Under the pieces are notes generated by a model. That model ran no database searches, was not told the origin of the DNA, and worked only from the letters and a program-made list of their open reading frames with translations. Shown here piece by piece: positions 32,605-42,937 of a stretch of 64,000 nucleotides of DNA. The position numbers were made by a program, and so were the translations under genes. How positions within the stretch are numbered: position 1 is the first letter of the stretch; every line of letters begins with the position of its first letter. Source of the DNA: Zea mays. Lineage: Eukaryota > Streptophyta > Magnoliopsida > Poales > Poaceae. Location: positions 135,996,990-136,060,989 of the forward strand of contig NC_050101.1 of assembly GCF_902167145.1 (NCBI RefSeq), written 5' to 3'.

Positions 32605-32732
32605 GTCTACGCTGGGGAGTGGGATGAGGTGGAGAAATACTTGTCAGGTTTCACCAAGGTAGACGATAATAGGTATTCGGTGAAGATCTTCTTTGACATT
32701 ACCAAGCAAAAGTATTTGGAAGCACTTCATAG
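32605..32732 (+). pseudogene. TOPLESS-related exon (LisH/CTLH junction)
   Basis: Reads AGEWDEVEKYLSGFTKVDDN, then RYSVKIFFDITKQKYLEALH, the exon of TOPLESS/TPR proteins that normally comes just before the HDRAK exon. AG precedes it and GT follows at 32733. A 119-base intron separates it from 32852-32965, with which it splices in phase. No WD40 repeats or other parts of the gene are present, so this is a fragment. Confidence 0.78.
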
Positions 32733-32851
32733 GTATTGTTCTTTCATATTTCATATCTCATTTAAATGAGGAGCTGAGTTTCGAATTTCGGTCCATTTTT
32801 AGGGAACTGTAAAATTGTACTGACTTTTTTCTTTCTTTATGTTCAAAACAG

Positions 32852-32965
32852 GCATGATAGAGCAAAGGCTGTAGATATTCTTGTCAACGATCTTAAAGTA
32901 TTTTTGACATTCAATGAGGAGTTTTATAAGGAGATAACACAACTTCTCACTCTTGAGAATTTTAG
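32852..32965 (+). pseudogene. TOPLESS-related exon, colinear copy
   Basis: Reads HDRAKAVDILVNDLKVF and FNEEFYKEITQLLTLENF with intact frame, an AG acceptor at 32850-32851 and a GT donor at 32966. It is in the normal order after 32605-32732. The flanking intron bases (32766-32851 and 32966-33110) match those around the copy at 32306-32420, so a tandem duplication of about 545 bp period produced the second exon. Confidence 0.78.
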
Positions 32966-33111
32966 GTTTGTTCATCCTTTTCCACTTCATGGCATCAGAT
33001 CATCAAGAAGCATATAAAATAAATATTTCTTAAAGCTACTTACTCCCTCGATTTTTTAAGTCATTAAAAACACTTCTCATGTTTGGTGCAATGCAATTAA
33101 TGTATCTTCAG

Positions 33112-33208
33112 TGTTGCTGCCGCGGTGGAGCCCAAGCTGCGGTGCCTCCTCAAGGCAGACATGGTCGTCGTCTTCTGCGAGCTCGTTGCGCAGGGCGAGG
33201 CCCTCCAG
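33112..33208 (+). pseudogene. PPR-protein-like exon fragment
   Basis: Reads AAVEPKLRCLLKADMVVVF, then ELVAQGEALQ, followed by a GT donor (33209). The EPK-R-LLKAD-VVV-EL--QGEAL pattern resembles the N-terminal region of plant organelle pentatricopeptide-repeat proteins; the match is short, so identity is tentative. It joins TOPLESS intron sequence at about 33110 with an AG acceptor, giving a chimeric exon order. Confidence 0.45.
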
Positions 33209-33209
33209 G

Positions 33210-34785
33210 TATGCGCTGCTATTTGTGTACTTGCCGCTCCACACATAGCCTGCATAAAGCTATTGGGAATAGCCTTGGTGGCTATTTTAGCGTTGCAAGG
33301 CAAATTTTCGACATATTTTGTTGATTAGTTGCCTGTTAATATGTAGATTTGCAAGTATATAATTTATAAAATCGTTACTTCCTGGGGTACCCTAATTCCT
33401 TTCCGAGGCTGTGTTGGCTGAACTTTGCCATCTGCTTCTTCAGAATTTTCAACACGGGGCTGGATTTTGGAGTGCAATGACTTCAAACGTAACCTTCCAG
33501 TCAAGGAATGTGCTAAGCAAGAAATTTATGGTGAATTAATTATCACTTTTAAATTTTCTTGGGCAATCAAAGCAATCAGCTAATTGATATGTTTAGTTTC
33601 TGTTTTTAATAGGTATATCCTTACATGCCTTCTATTTTTGAGATGAAACCAAATTAGTGCAGCAAGAATCAAACCAAAGGTATTGTATTCATATCACCTT
33701 TGTGGTCATAGAGGATTCTATCCGCAATCTCTTTCTCCAACTGTATATTTCGATAAACCTAAGAACATGCTTTTGAAACATTTAGACATTTTTGGCCAAC
33801 TGAAGTTTGAGATGAGCAACTCAAGCTCATTAGAAATACTTACAACAGTTTAGATAAGATATCTGCTTATTAGTTATATTTTAGATGGGAGTTCATATTG
33901 GCCAAATAAAAAAGAACTACAGAATTATAGGATCTTGACAACAATTTAATTCTTCCCCAGTAAATGTATATGCGAACATATGGCATTTTAGCAAAGAAGA
34001 ATAATTGTTTTATTATCCAAATGAGGAGATGAACTATCTCTCCTTATTGTCTACATTCCACATGGGAGTTCATATTGCCTAAAGAAATGATATCTCTCAT
34101 GAAGTACAAGAGCAAGAATGTTGCTCATGTGAAATTTGTTTTCAGTTTTCATTCACCTTTTGCTCGTCTAACTCAATTAAATCAGTTCCAAAATCTAGAA
34201 AAAATGCAAATTTTGTAGAAGCTACTATAGTATTGCATCTACAAGAAGGTTGGTAGGCAGACCAAGATGTGGAGGACAGTAGCCCAGTTTGCTGCCAGAT
34301 CGAGCACCGCGAGGCAGGACTTCCTGAATTCGTGTCACAAGATAGGGTCATGGATGTTGGGCATCACTCGGGCTAAAGAAAGGTTGTTTACAGGAGACTT
34401 AAGTAATATCTGCCACTACATGCTTTCCTACGTGTCTTCAAGACAAAATAAAAGTAGATTGTTCATATCTTGTTGAGATGTTTGTTTTAATAAATGTATT
34501 ACAATTTCCATATCTAATTTTTGTAGATTGATGTTATCATGCGTACCTATTATTATATTTGTTGTAGCGTTAACACGAGCACCTTACTATATAATTTATG
34601 TCGTCGCAACATACGAGTATTGTATTCACTTCTTAGACTTTGTTTTTCTGATATATAATTTGATTTGTATCGGTTTAGTTCTGTATTGGTTGTTGCCAAA
34701 AAAATCATTAGATATTTAGGTTGATAATATATGTGTTATTCATTTTTATGTAATCGTTGTGTCCTAACATTTTGTCGTATTGGTC
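33210..34785. other. Non-coding part of the probable Helitron
   Basis: AT-rich sequence without intact genes. A GC-richer piece at about 34255-34385 reads MWRTVAQFAARSSTARQDFL on the plus strand and could be another captured fragment, but I do not recognise it. Confidence 0.4.
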
Positions 34786-34943
34786 GTGTGTTGTTGCAAC
34801 GCACGGGCACCTAACTAGTTAGACTTGAACAAACATAATCTAATATTATCAGTTACCCATCGCATTACAGATATGTGAATCAAACAACACATAACAAATA
34901 TATGAACCAAACATCACATGAATCAAACAACCCTTAACAAATA

Positions 34944-35021
34944 CTCCCTCCGTTTCGTTTTAGTTGTCGCTAGATAGTGTAAAATTGAACTATCCAGCGA
35001 CAACTAAAAATAAACGGAGGA
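34944..35021. mobile_element. Very short Stowaway-like MITE remnant
   Basis: The left end CTCCCTCCGTTTCGTTTTAG follows TA (34942-34943). The right arm CAACTAAAAATAAACGGAGG is its inverted copy but lacks the last bases and the TA duplication. With GTCGC/GCGAC inside, almost the whole 78-bp sequence folds back. CTCCCTCCGT is the Stowaway/mariner terminus. Confidence 0.7.
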
Positions 35022-35579
35022 TGTGAACCAAACAACACCTTTGCTCCTACGGTTTGAAGCATCAGAAGAGAGGGAGCGCCGCCCCTGCGTCTGAATTATT
35101 TGGGTTTTTGCGTATTTGCTCGGATGCGATATGGTCAATTTATGTGCTGAGAAACAAAAATAGCAATAATGATTAAAGGTGGTTACTGGTTAGAGTACTA
35201 TTTTGAAGTATGAATCAACTTGATACTATTAGAGAAGATGAAATTTGAGTGCTAAAAGAGAGAAGAAAAAAACTCGTGCAATGCAGTATCGTGCCAAAGG
35301 TGTTTTAGGTGTTCTACCTGTGTCTAACAAATTATTTTTTTAATTTCACTTAGATCGGGTCTGAAGCCTCCCCGCTATTATACAGTTGTTCCACTCTGGA
35401 AGGCGTTGGAGCATGAAAAACGTCAGTTTCACGGTTGCAACGATGCGCACAATCCAACATCCAGCCAGTTCAACATTGCAGGTTAGTTCAATCAACTCGA
35501 CATGGCGCACAATGCGCTGACCACTCTATGTACATTCACTCAGATTCCCAAAGCCACACCAAATCAGAGTATTTCATGA
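35022..35579. other. 3' flank of the MAEA-type gene
   Basis: No supported gene. The part next to 35580 should hold the 3' UTR of the minus-strand gene. Confidence 0.45.
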
Positions 35580-38500
35580 TTAGGAGATGAAAGCCCTGAC
35601 ACACTCTGAAACGTCATAAACATCTCCTGTCCTGGGGCATGTAATCTTGCCGTCATTTTTCTTGGACATCTCTTGAAGCGCCTGGGGGCAAATATACAGC
35701 AAGCGCTAAGCCAAGATGGTTTGAACTGAACTGATGCTTTACAAACAACAACAGCACAGGTTTGAGTGTGTACCTTCTCACTGTAGACATAGCCGTTCGG
35801 CAGAACCTGAGGCGGGTTCTCAGTGTCCATGAGCTCCTTGGTGATGTAACAAACAAGCTTCGAGTGGTGCTGTTTAGAGAAGGGCAGAGGCTCGGCTAGT
35901 TTCCTGAAGCCCTCCAGAGACAAGGGGTCTTCTTTGGGACAGCTACCCTCAGAGCAGAACCTTTAAATAAATGGTCAAGGACAATACAGGATACCATAAC
36001 AAAAATAATACTAGCAAACTGTATTTTAGCAATAAAAGACCATAGACAAAAGTAAGTGAAACACATGCGAGGATACGGGGTCTTGAGAGCTGTCAGGCCT
36101 GCTTGCAGATATATGTTCAGCAGCGGCTCTAGTGTCATGCCATATAACTTGCAAAAATCTTGCTTGAAAATGTCAACAAGATAGTCCCACCGGTCTTGCT
36201 CAAACAATATCTAACAAATAGAAAACAGTATCAGGTATGCAAAACATTTGTAGTGCAGCAGCAGTACTCCACCAGGAGTCGATCCCAAATAACCGATGAA
36301 CGTTCAATACATGTAAGTTTCAAAATTCATGCTCAAGCCAGGAAACAAAATCTAATTTGGTTGAGTCGTTGTATTCTCAAAAAGACTTTTCTAGTCTCAG
36401 CTCAAATTGACTGTCAGCTACAAACCAAAGATGTCATACAGAAACATGGTATTTCTACAATTCTACCTCCAGCTGTTGCCCAATTCCGTGACACAGTGGC
36501 ATATCATAACTGAGAACAGTGAAAATGTTGCTAACCTTGTATGGAGTACAATTAGTATTGCTTCTAAAAACCAATGTTGCTGTGACACGCTGCAATTCTT
36601 TCATGTGTACAGAGCCCCAGGGAGCAAGGTGTTTTCGAGCATATGCTATAGCCTGAATGAAATTCTTAACCTTGACAAACTCCACAAACTCTTGAAGCCT
36701 CAGTAAAAACTCAAGCTTACTCTGTAGGCAACATAACAGAAGTCATAATGTAAAAATAAAAACAGAACATAACCAAAAGCCAAAATGTAATAGGACAAAA
36801 AAAAGCATTGGGATAAATACACAAAGATCTAATCAAATAGTCAGATCAGGTTTCTTTGGAAAATGGTAACAAAAAATAACAGTAACCATAAAGCCATTTG
36901 TCATTGCAAATGTTGGAATCTATTTATCCATCATGAAGCAACAAAAAAATATTGAAATAAATAGTTTCAACAAGTAAATTAAAATGTCCAAGGAACTATT
37001 AGAAACATTACTGTCTGACATTCATGGCATCACCACAGTTAGCCATTTATCAATGGCTCTATCAAAACACATTACAACACCAGTTCTATGCTGATTGGAT
37101 TAGATCAATGCTAAAGCAGAAGAAAGTCAAGCAAACCTTCGATTTCTTTAGCCGAGACTTGTTTTCTGCACACCAAGCTAAAGCAGGAGAAACTTCATTA
37201 TTCTGAAGAGAATCAATTACTCTTTTCGCATCGAGAAAGACATCAATATCAACGAGGTCCTGCACATCAACAATTGGCAAGTTAGCTTGACAACACAATA
37301 TCAAAGTGAAGTTGAAAGGTTAGACAAAATAAAAAAAAAAAAATTATGCCATTCCACTTCACAGACACTTACCAAATCAACTACAAAATGAACAAAAACA
37401 GGGCACAACTAGACATCAAAATGTGACAGAAAAGTAAAATAGATATAAATATAACTGCATTGAAATCCAATACTGGAAGCCATAGAAGTCACAGGTGGGA
37501 TCAGTAGCCAATGTAATCTCGTTTGTTTGGTAGGAGGAATGCCATCATTGAACATCTGGAAACTGAATCATACAGCCAAGGCAATCAAGACATGGCTCAG
37601 GCAAGAACCTTTAACCAGAGTAAAAGCACAAACACAAAAGTAGAATTTTTAACAAATATTTATATTCTTTCATAGATTACTCAAACAACTTCAACAATCT
37701 CTGTTTGTCAATCCTTACCCCTTGGAAGTTAAAAACAGTGGGTCACAAAGGGACAAATACATGATGTTTGCTTATACACATTGTTAGACCCGTAGTGAGT
37801 CATGGATGTGAGGCTACCCTAGTGGGACGAATGGTGCATCACTGCATCATGCTTTCCATGTTTAATATCCTTCCATGCTAAATGTTTTGACTTTTGATAA
37901 AGAAAATTCTCGATGGCAGGGATGACCTACGAGGTAATAGGCTCCAATGCTTAATCTGGATCCTAGGATCAAATGGAGTCATCGTACACGTGGAAGCAGT
38001 ACCTTCAAAAGATCATAATATCGGTTTATAACCAAAGTAATTCAACTTAAGTCCACACCTTGTCGGAGGTCAGTTCAAAACAATATGCTAGCCATACTAA
38101 ACTAGATATCTATACTTTGATAGCTCTCAGTCTCTCAAATCATACTGATACCAGATTTCTACATCAACATTACAACGTTGACAGAGATAAAACATCACAG
38201 AAACAAGAAAAAAATGCAAACTGCCAGCCCATCTTATACCTGAATACCAGAAGTCTCAGCGAGCTTGGTGGCGGAATTGTAGTAGGACATCCGAAGCATG
38301 TAATCGACCAGGATCCTCTTCAACCGCATGTCCTCCCATTCGGCATCGTCGCCGGTGCTGGCAGTCGCCAGCCGGTCCAGACGCGCCCGGCACCGCTGCA
38401 CCTGCAGTTCCTCCGCTCGTGCGCCCTCCTCCATCTAGAAGGCATAAAAAACCCCAACACATCGCTCAGGGAACACACATTTTTTTTTCTTTAGCGAAAA

Positions 38501-38911
38501 TCAGAAACAGGAAACGGTAAATCAAAGCCCTAAGATCTTCTCCAGTCCATGTACGATTCGATTTTGCAAGAAAGAGGAGGAAGCGGGTGTGGGGGGATTT
38601 TTTGTTGTTGTTGTTGGGGGTACCTTGCGCTTGAGGCCGTGGAGGCGAGAGACGAGGGAGGTGAGGTGGTCGACGGCGGCGGCACTGCTCTCTGCGGGGG
38701 CCGCGGAGGCGGAGGAGAGGACGGCGGCGATCTCCTTCTCGGCGAGGCGGTGGTTCGAGCGGACGGTGGCGCGGAGGGACTCGAGAGGCACGCGCACCAG
38801 TTGGTGCTCCAGACGCACCGCCTCTGCCGCACGCGTCTGCCGCCCGGCCGCTGCCGATGGCGCCGGCGGCGTGGGCGGCGCCGGCGATGGCGTGTCAATG
38901 GCCATATCCAT
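35580..38911 (-). CDS. MAEA: MAEA/GID9-type subunit of the GID/CTLH E3 ubiquitin ligase (7 exons)
   Basis: Predicted 404-residue protein, close to the ~396 of animal MAEA. Exons on the minus strand: 38624-38911, 38240-38434, 37137-37259, 36536-36721, 36077-36210, 35774-35960 and 35580-35681. All introns are GT-AG and the joined frame is 1215 bases. Order of domains: Ala/Pro-rich N-terminus with a helical RLEHQLVRVPLESLR segment; LisH (VDYMLRMSYYNSATKLAETS, about 138-160); CTLH (about 162-220); CRA region; and a degenerate GID-type RING (CYITKELMDTENPP ... KITCPRTGDVY, about 330-392). In yeast and animals this subunit pairs with GID2/RMND5 to form the catalytic RING module in nucleus and cytosol. 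The start is the first ATG (MDMAIDT); the second ATG two codons on is an alternative. The frame is intact and no retroelement lies in its introns. Confidence 0.93.
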
Positions 38912-39000
38912 CGCCTCTTTCCTGGGTCTACTCTAGAGAGAGACTGTGGAGGATTGGGAGAAACAGACAGACAGTAGAGAGAGAAAGTGCGTATGTGTAA
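38912..39000 (-). promoter_or_regulatory. 5' UTR/core promoter of the MAEA-type gene
   Basis: On the minus strand the 80 bases before the ATG are pyrimidine-rich (TTTCTCTCTCTACTGTCTGT, CAGTCTCTCTCTAGAG), a plant Y-patch-like core promoter. No TATA box is evident, as is common in housekeeping plant genes. Confidence 0.45.
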
Positions 39001-39045
39001 TGCTATGTGCTTCGGATTATTTGGAAACGGGGCAGGACATATGTG

Positions 39046-39261
39046 GTGCACATGGTGCACATATTAAATTATCATCATTCATCTTAAATCTAACGTCTCT
39101 GGTTAATCATTGCAATTTATAAATAACATCTTCTATCACTACATTCCACCACGTCGAAGTGTGTCCTTAGCAAAATATATTAGACAACTAGAGACGTTAG
39201 ATCTAAAATGAGTGATCCTAATTTAATATGTGCACCATGTGTACTAAACTTCCATGTGCAC
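39046..39261. mobile_element. Foldback MITE-like element just upstream of the MAEA-type gene
   Basis: The left arm (ATGGTGCACATATTAAATTA from 39052, on to CTAACGTCTCT near 39108) is repeated inverted in the right arm (AGAGACGTTAGATC from 39191, to TTTAATATGTGCACCAT ending 39238). The arms are about 55 bases with a loop of about 75. An outer GTGCAC pair extends it. No certain target duplication was found. It lies about 135 bases upstream of the MAEA start codon. Confidence 0.65.
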
Positions 39262-40083
39262 CGGATATATTCTCTTCTAATTTTTCTCTGTCTCCATATA
39301 TTGCAGTCGTGCAACAGTTTGAATAGCTAGTTTAAAGCAACAATTTATAACCTTAATAAAAAAAATATAATGTTATCGTCATCAAGATTCACTACCATAT
39401 ATTACAATTCTCTCTCGTAATATTTACTCTATATCTAAACTCTATGTCAACTATTATACATTGTATCTTTTTTAATTTTATTCTTTATCCACCCAACAAC
39501 CTCTTCTTTCTCCCCTCTGATCTAGACATTCCTGGTATGTGTATGCATTGTGCGACAGTTTTCCAGTACAAGCTACATGTACTCTAGAAATAGCGTTTCT
39601 ACTTGCCTGCTTCCCCTTAAGTTTAGAGTAGCCTAACCAGTAAAACCGTTGTGGCAGTTTTTTACTGTATTCTAAACTCTATCTAAGTAGCGTATTGGTT
39701 AAAATTCACCACTGCGAAAAGCCTAAGGCTATTGGCAGTGCAGTTACTCCAAATCTTTACTCTATACTAATCATAGCCTAGTCATCAAGATTCCTTACTA
39801 TATTGCAGTCCTTTGCTATTGGAGTTGCAGCTTTCTCAGGTGGTATGAGTGGTGAGGGGAAGGTCGAGGATTAGGACCACGACGTTTGGGCGCCGCAGGT
39901 CTAGAGTTAGGGCAACAGGTGGAGGGTGGCACGGTACGGTTCACGCGTGAACAGTACTCACTGGACCAGTAAATGCTTGCTTGCTTTCTTTCATTAACTG
40001 AGATCATCCTCTAAACAAACTAGTCTGACCTTATTTTTAGTCTAACAAACCAAAGCTTACCTAACAAATCAAAGCTTATCTAA
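39262..40083. other. Intergenic, no gene recognised
   Basis: AT-rich with pieces of low-copy-looking sequence. The short repeat CAAAGCTTA(C/T)CTAA occurs twice near 40045-40080. No reading frame is supported. Confidence 0.45.
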
Positions 40084-40088
40084 TAAAA

Positions 40089-42901
40089 TGAAGCGTCCCG
40101 ATCCTTTGGGACTCAAATGTGATACAATTACTAGTCTCAGGAGGCTAGTAACCACATTCATTACTTCAAATAGTTACAGAGTCTGAATAATGTTATTACA
40201 ATACCGGGGGATACAAGCTCGAAAGTGAGCCGAAAAACATAAAGCGCAGTGGAAGATAAAATGGCCCAGGCCACAGGCAGAACTGGGTGAAGACACAGCC
40301 CCATCAATCAAGCATAGCAGAAAAGAAGTCTTCAGCTGCTGAAAAACATAAATAAATCTGAGTGAATACACTAGGTATTCCGCAAGCCCACCCGGCTCCC
40401 GTAAAGAGAAAGTGACCTATGTGGTACATGCTTTATATAGTGGAGTTGAAGTCACTCATACTTTTTCAGAGAAAGGCAGTATTCGTTGTTTATGGTTTTC
40501 CCAAGACAATAGAAGTAACACTTGCTTGACCACCACTGAGCTTCCCGCTCCCGTGGTACCACTTTCTTTTCAGAACATACACACACATTTCCCTGTTCCC
40601 GGTTGTAGTAGAAACACTAATTGTCATACCATACCAGACTCGTCCATACCAGTGGACACAGACTATTCGAATAGGTTTAGACTCTGCGCAGAGGGGTACA
40701 CTTTACCCACTAGTCCGGCTCTGCGATCTCATGGCCAATGAGACCCGAATCCGAAACTCTTTCCTTCCTTGTACGTCCGAACCTTAACGGTTATACCGGA
40801 AGGAGTCAGGCCACCGCCATGTCCAAACCGGACAAAACATTCCCCCTCCTTATCCTCCGGTGCTACCCCAGCCTTCATAACCCTGGGGTTGGACCGTACG
40901 AGTTTAGATCGAGTGGCTGCCCACACAGCCTCGAGTGGTTGTACTTTTTGTGACTACAGGTAATGAAAGATGACAAACCAGTCCTTATACGAGAGGACAA
41001 TCCTTCTGCTCACGCCTAAACCAGCTGAGCCAACACCTTAGGCCCTCCCCTAAACCAGGGAGTCCCTGATCATCCTACTCACCAGGTGATGAGGGTGAGT
41101 ACCCTTCATCGCACACTTTTGGAAAACATGTCACTTGTACCCTTTTTACTTGCCCCATATCTTTTAATCAAAGTAATAGTTAATGCGGGCTCTCTCATGC
41201 TCACCATGCAATTCGATTCCCATCCCATAATCCAGGCTTAGGCAGTGGTAGAGAGAAATAGGTAAATAATGCATCAAGGGAAGGATGGACTTGCCTTCGT
41301 CGAAGCTTTCCTGGCACAAGAGGTTTATCTCGGAGGGGTCGGGTTCTTGCCCTTCTTCCGAAGCTAAGAGTTCCGGAGGATCGGATCCCTCTTTCGCTAA
41401 TCAAACACAGATAATAACAATACATCAAACATAGTGACCTTTGTGGGGTGTGCAAATTTTTATACTTTATTATTTTTGTGCCCTATAATTTATTTAGACA
41501 ATTTTTGGTGCATAAAATATTAGCATCTAAATATATATGTGAAAATGGGAAAAAGAAAAGGGAAAAGAAAAAGAGAAAGGGTTTTCTAGCCAGCTGGGCC
41601 GGGGGGGATTTTGGCCCAGAAGGCGCAAGCGCGAGCGGGCGGGCGCGCTTTCGGTCCACTTGGCCCAGCCGCGCAGGGTGACGGCGGGGGGGGGGGGGAC
41701 GGCGCTGCGGCGCGGGCCCGCACGCCAGAGAGGGGGGGAAGGGAACGGCGCTAACGGCACGGAGGGAGGGGCAAGGGCTCGACCGGGGGCCGGTCGGCGG
41801 CGAGCCCCGCGGCGGTTCTCTGCCGTCGGTCCGATTTTGCTTTGGGAAAACGGTGGTGAAGCATGGGCGGGCGATGGGGGTCACGGGGGTGGGGCGAATT
41901 TCGCCTGCGGGGGCCTATGGCGGCCGGTCCGCGGCACGGTGGCGGGTGCCCGCGGCGGTGATGCCGCCGGTGAGGTTGCCGGCCACAATAGCGTGGGGGA
42001 AGTGGCGTCCCATGACCGTGAGAGTGTGGCGGAGCTCTTGGCATAACTTAATTGAACGGAAGATCGCTAGAGAGGGAGAGGGGAGCTCACCGGAGCGATG
42101 AAGGGAGCACGGCGGCGCTAGCTTGAACGACTCGGGGAAGAAGGCAGTGGGGGTGGCCGGAGCTGTGTGGCGAAGACGGGGCTCGGGCGGGTCCTTTTAT
42201 AGGCGATCGGGGGAGGGAGGGGGATGGAGGAGACGGCGAGCACCGGCGAGCTCACCATGATAGCGGGAATGGCGCTAACGCCGATGCGATGGCTCGGGCA
42301 GGCGGGGGGGTGAGGGGTCGGCTCAAGCACAGTGGCGGGGTTGTTGCGGAGGCTGGCGAGCATTAATGGCGAGGCGACGAGGCGAGGGGGCGCTCGGCGG
42401 CGGATGCGCCAGTGAGGGATGGGCGAGGGGGATGAAACTGACAAGTGGGCCCTGGCTGCCAGCGAGAGGAAGCGGCGCGAGAGGGAGGGGGATGAGGCGC
42501 TGACGGGCGGGGCCCGGGTGTCAGTGGGAGGGAGCCGCGCGCGGGTTGGGCCGCCTGGGCCGGGGAGTGAGGAGGGGAAACGCGGGCGCGCGCGGGTTGG
42601 GCTGGAATTCGGCCCAGCCGAGGAAGGGGGGAGTTTTTCTTTTTCTTTTTCTAATTCTAATTCATTTCTTCTCTTTTTTCTATTTTTGTTTCTTTTTGAT
42701 TCTTTTTCTTTGGAGACCAAAAATATTTTCTAAGTGATCTTGAGTGAGAAACATAGTCTATGTGAGGTGCTCTAATTATTTCAAGTGTATGCACATGAGA
42801 AGGGGTTCTAAGGGTAGGGTTAAGGGGGAAAGGTAAAATAAGGGGGGGGGGAATTAGGAGGTTAGGGCTTCAAACCTTAGGTGGGATTTTGGGATGTTAC
42901 A
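40089..42901 (-). repeat. 3' LTR of the chromovirus
   Basis: Plus-strand ends TGAAGCGTCCC and GGGATGTTACA; on the sense strand it starts TGTAACATCCC. TATA box CTATAAAAGG on the minus strand at 42193-42202. A very GC-rich block at about 41590-42620 contains the probable promoter and leader. Open frames here recur in the other LTR and are not genes. Confidence 0.93.
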
Positions 42902-42937
42902 AACCTACCCCACTTAAAGGAATCTCACCCTCGAGAT

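Larger units (their letters stand above)
30491..34818 (+). mobile_element. Probable Helitron with captured gene fragments; 5' end not located
   Basis: The right terminus is Helitron-like: a hairpin (GTGTGTTG, loop TTG, CAACGCAC) at about 34786-34804, then GGGCACCTAA and CTAG at 34815-34818, followed by a T at 34819. This is the CTRR|T 3' end of plant Helitrons. Upstream lie exon fragments from at least two unrelated genes, all read on the plus strand and with GT-AG borders, the usual content of maize Helitrons. No TC 5' end was identified, so the left limit is only the end of the copia gag remnant. The element has no Rep/helicase and would be non-autonomous. Confidence 0.55.

Noticed and set aside
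38549..38977. Plus-strand ORFs across the first MAEA exon
   Set aside because: Gly/Arg-rich antisense frames caused by high GC; the minus-strand exon is supported by splice sites and protein family.
40412..42046. ORFs within the chromovirus LTR, repeated at 48808-50438
   Set aside because: They recur in both LTR copies simply because the LTRs are duplicates; no domain, and the frames cross promoter and GC-repeat sequence.
42118..42720. 200-codon minus-strand ORF at the LTR end
   Set aside because: Pro/Ser/Arg-rich GC-driven frame, lost in the equivalent part of the other LTR, so not conserved.
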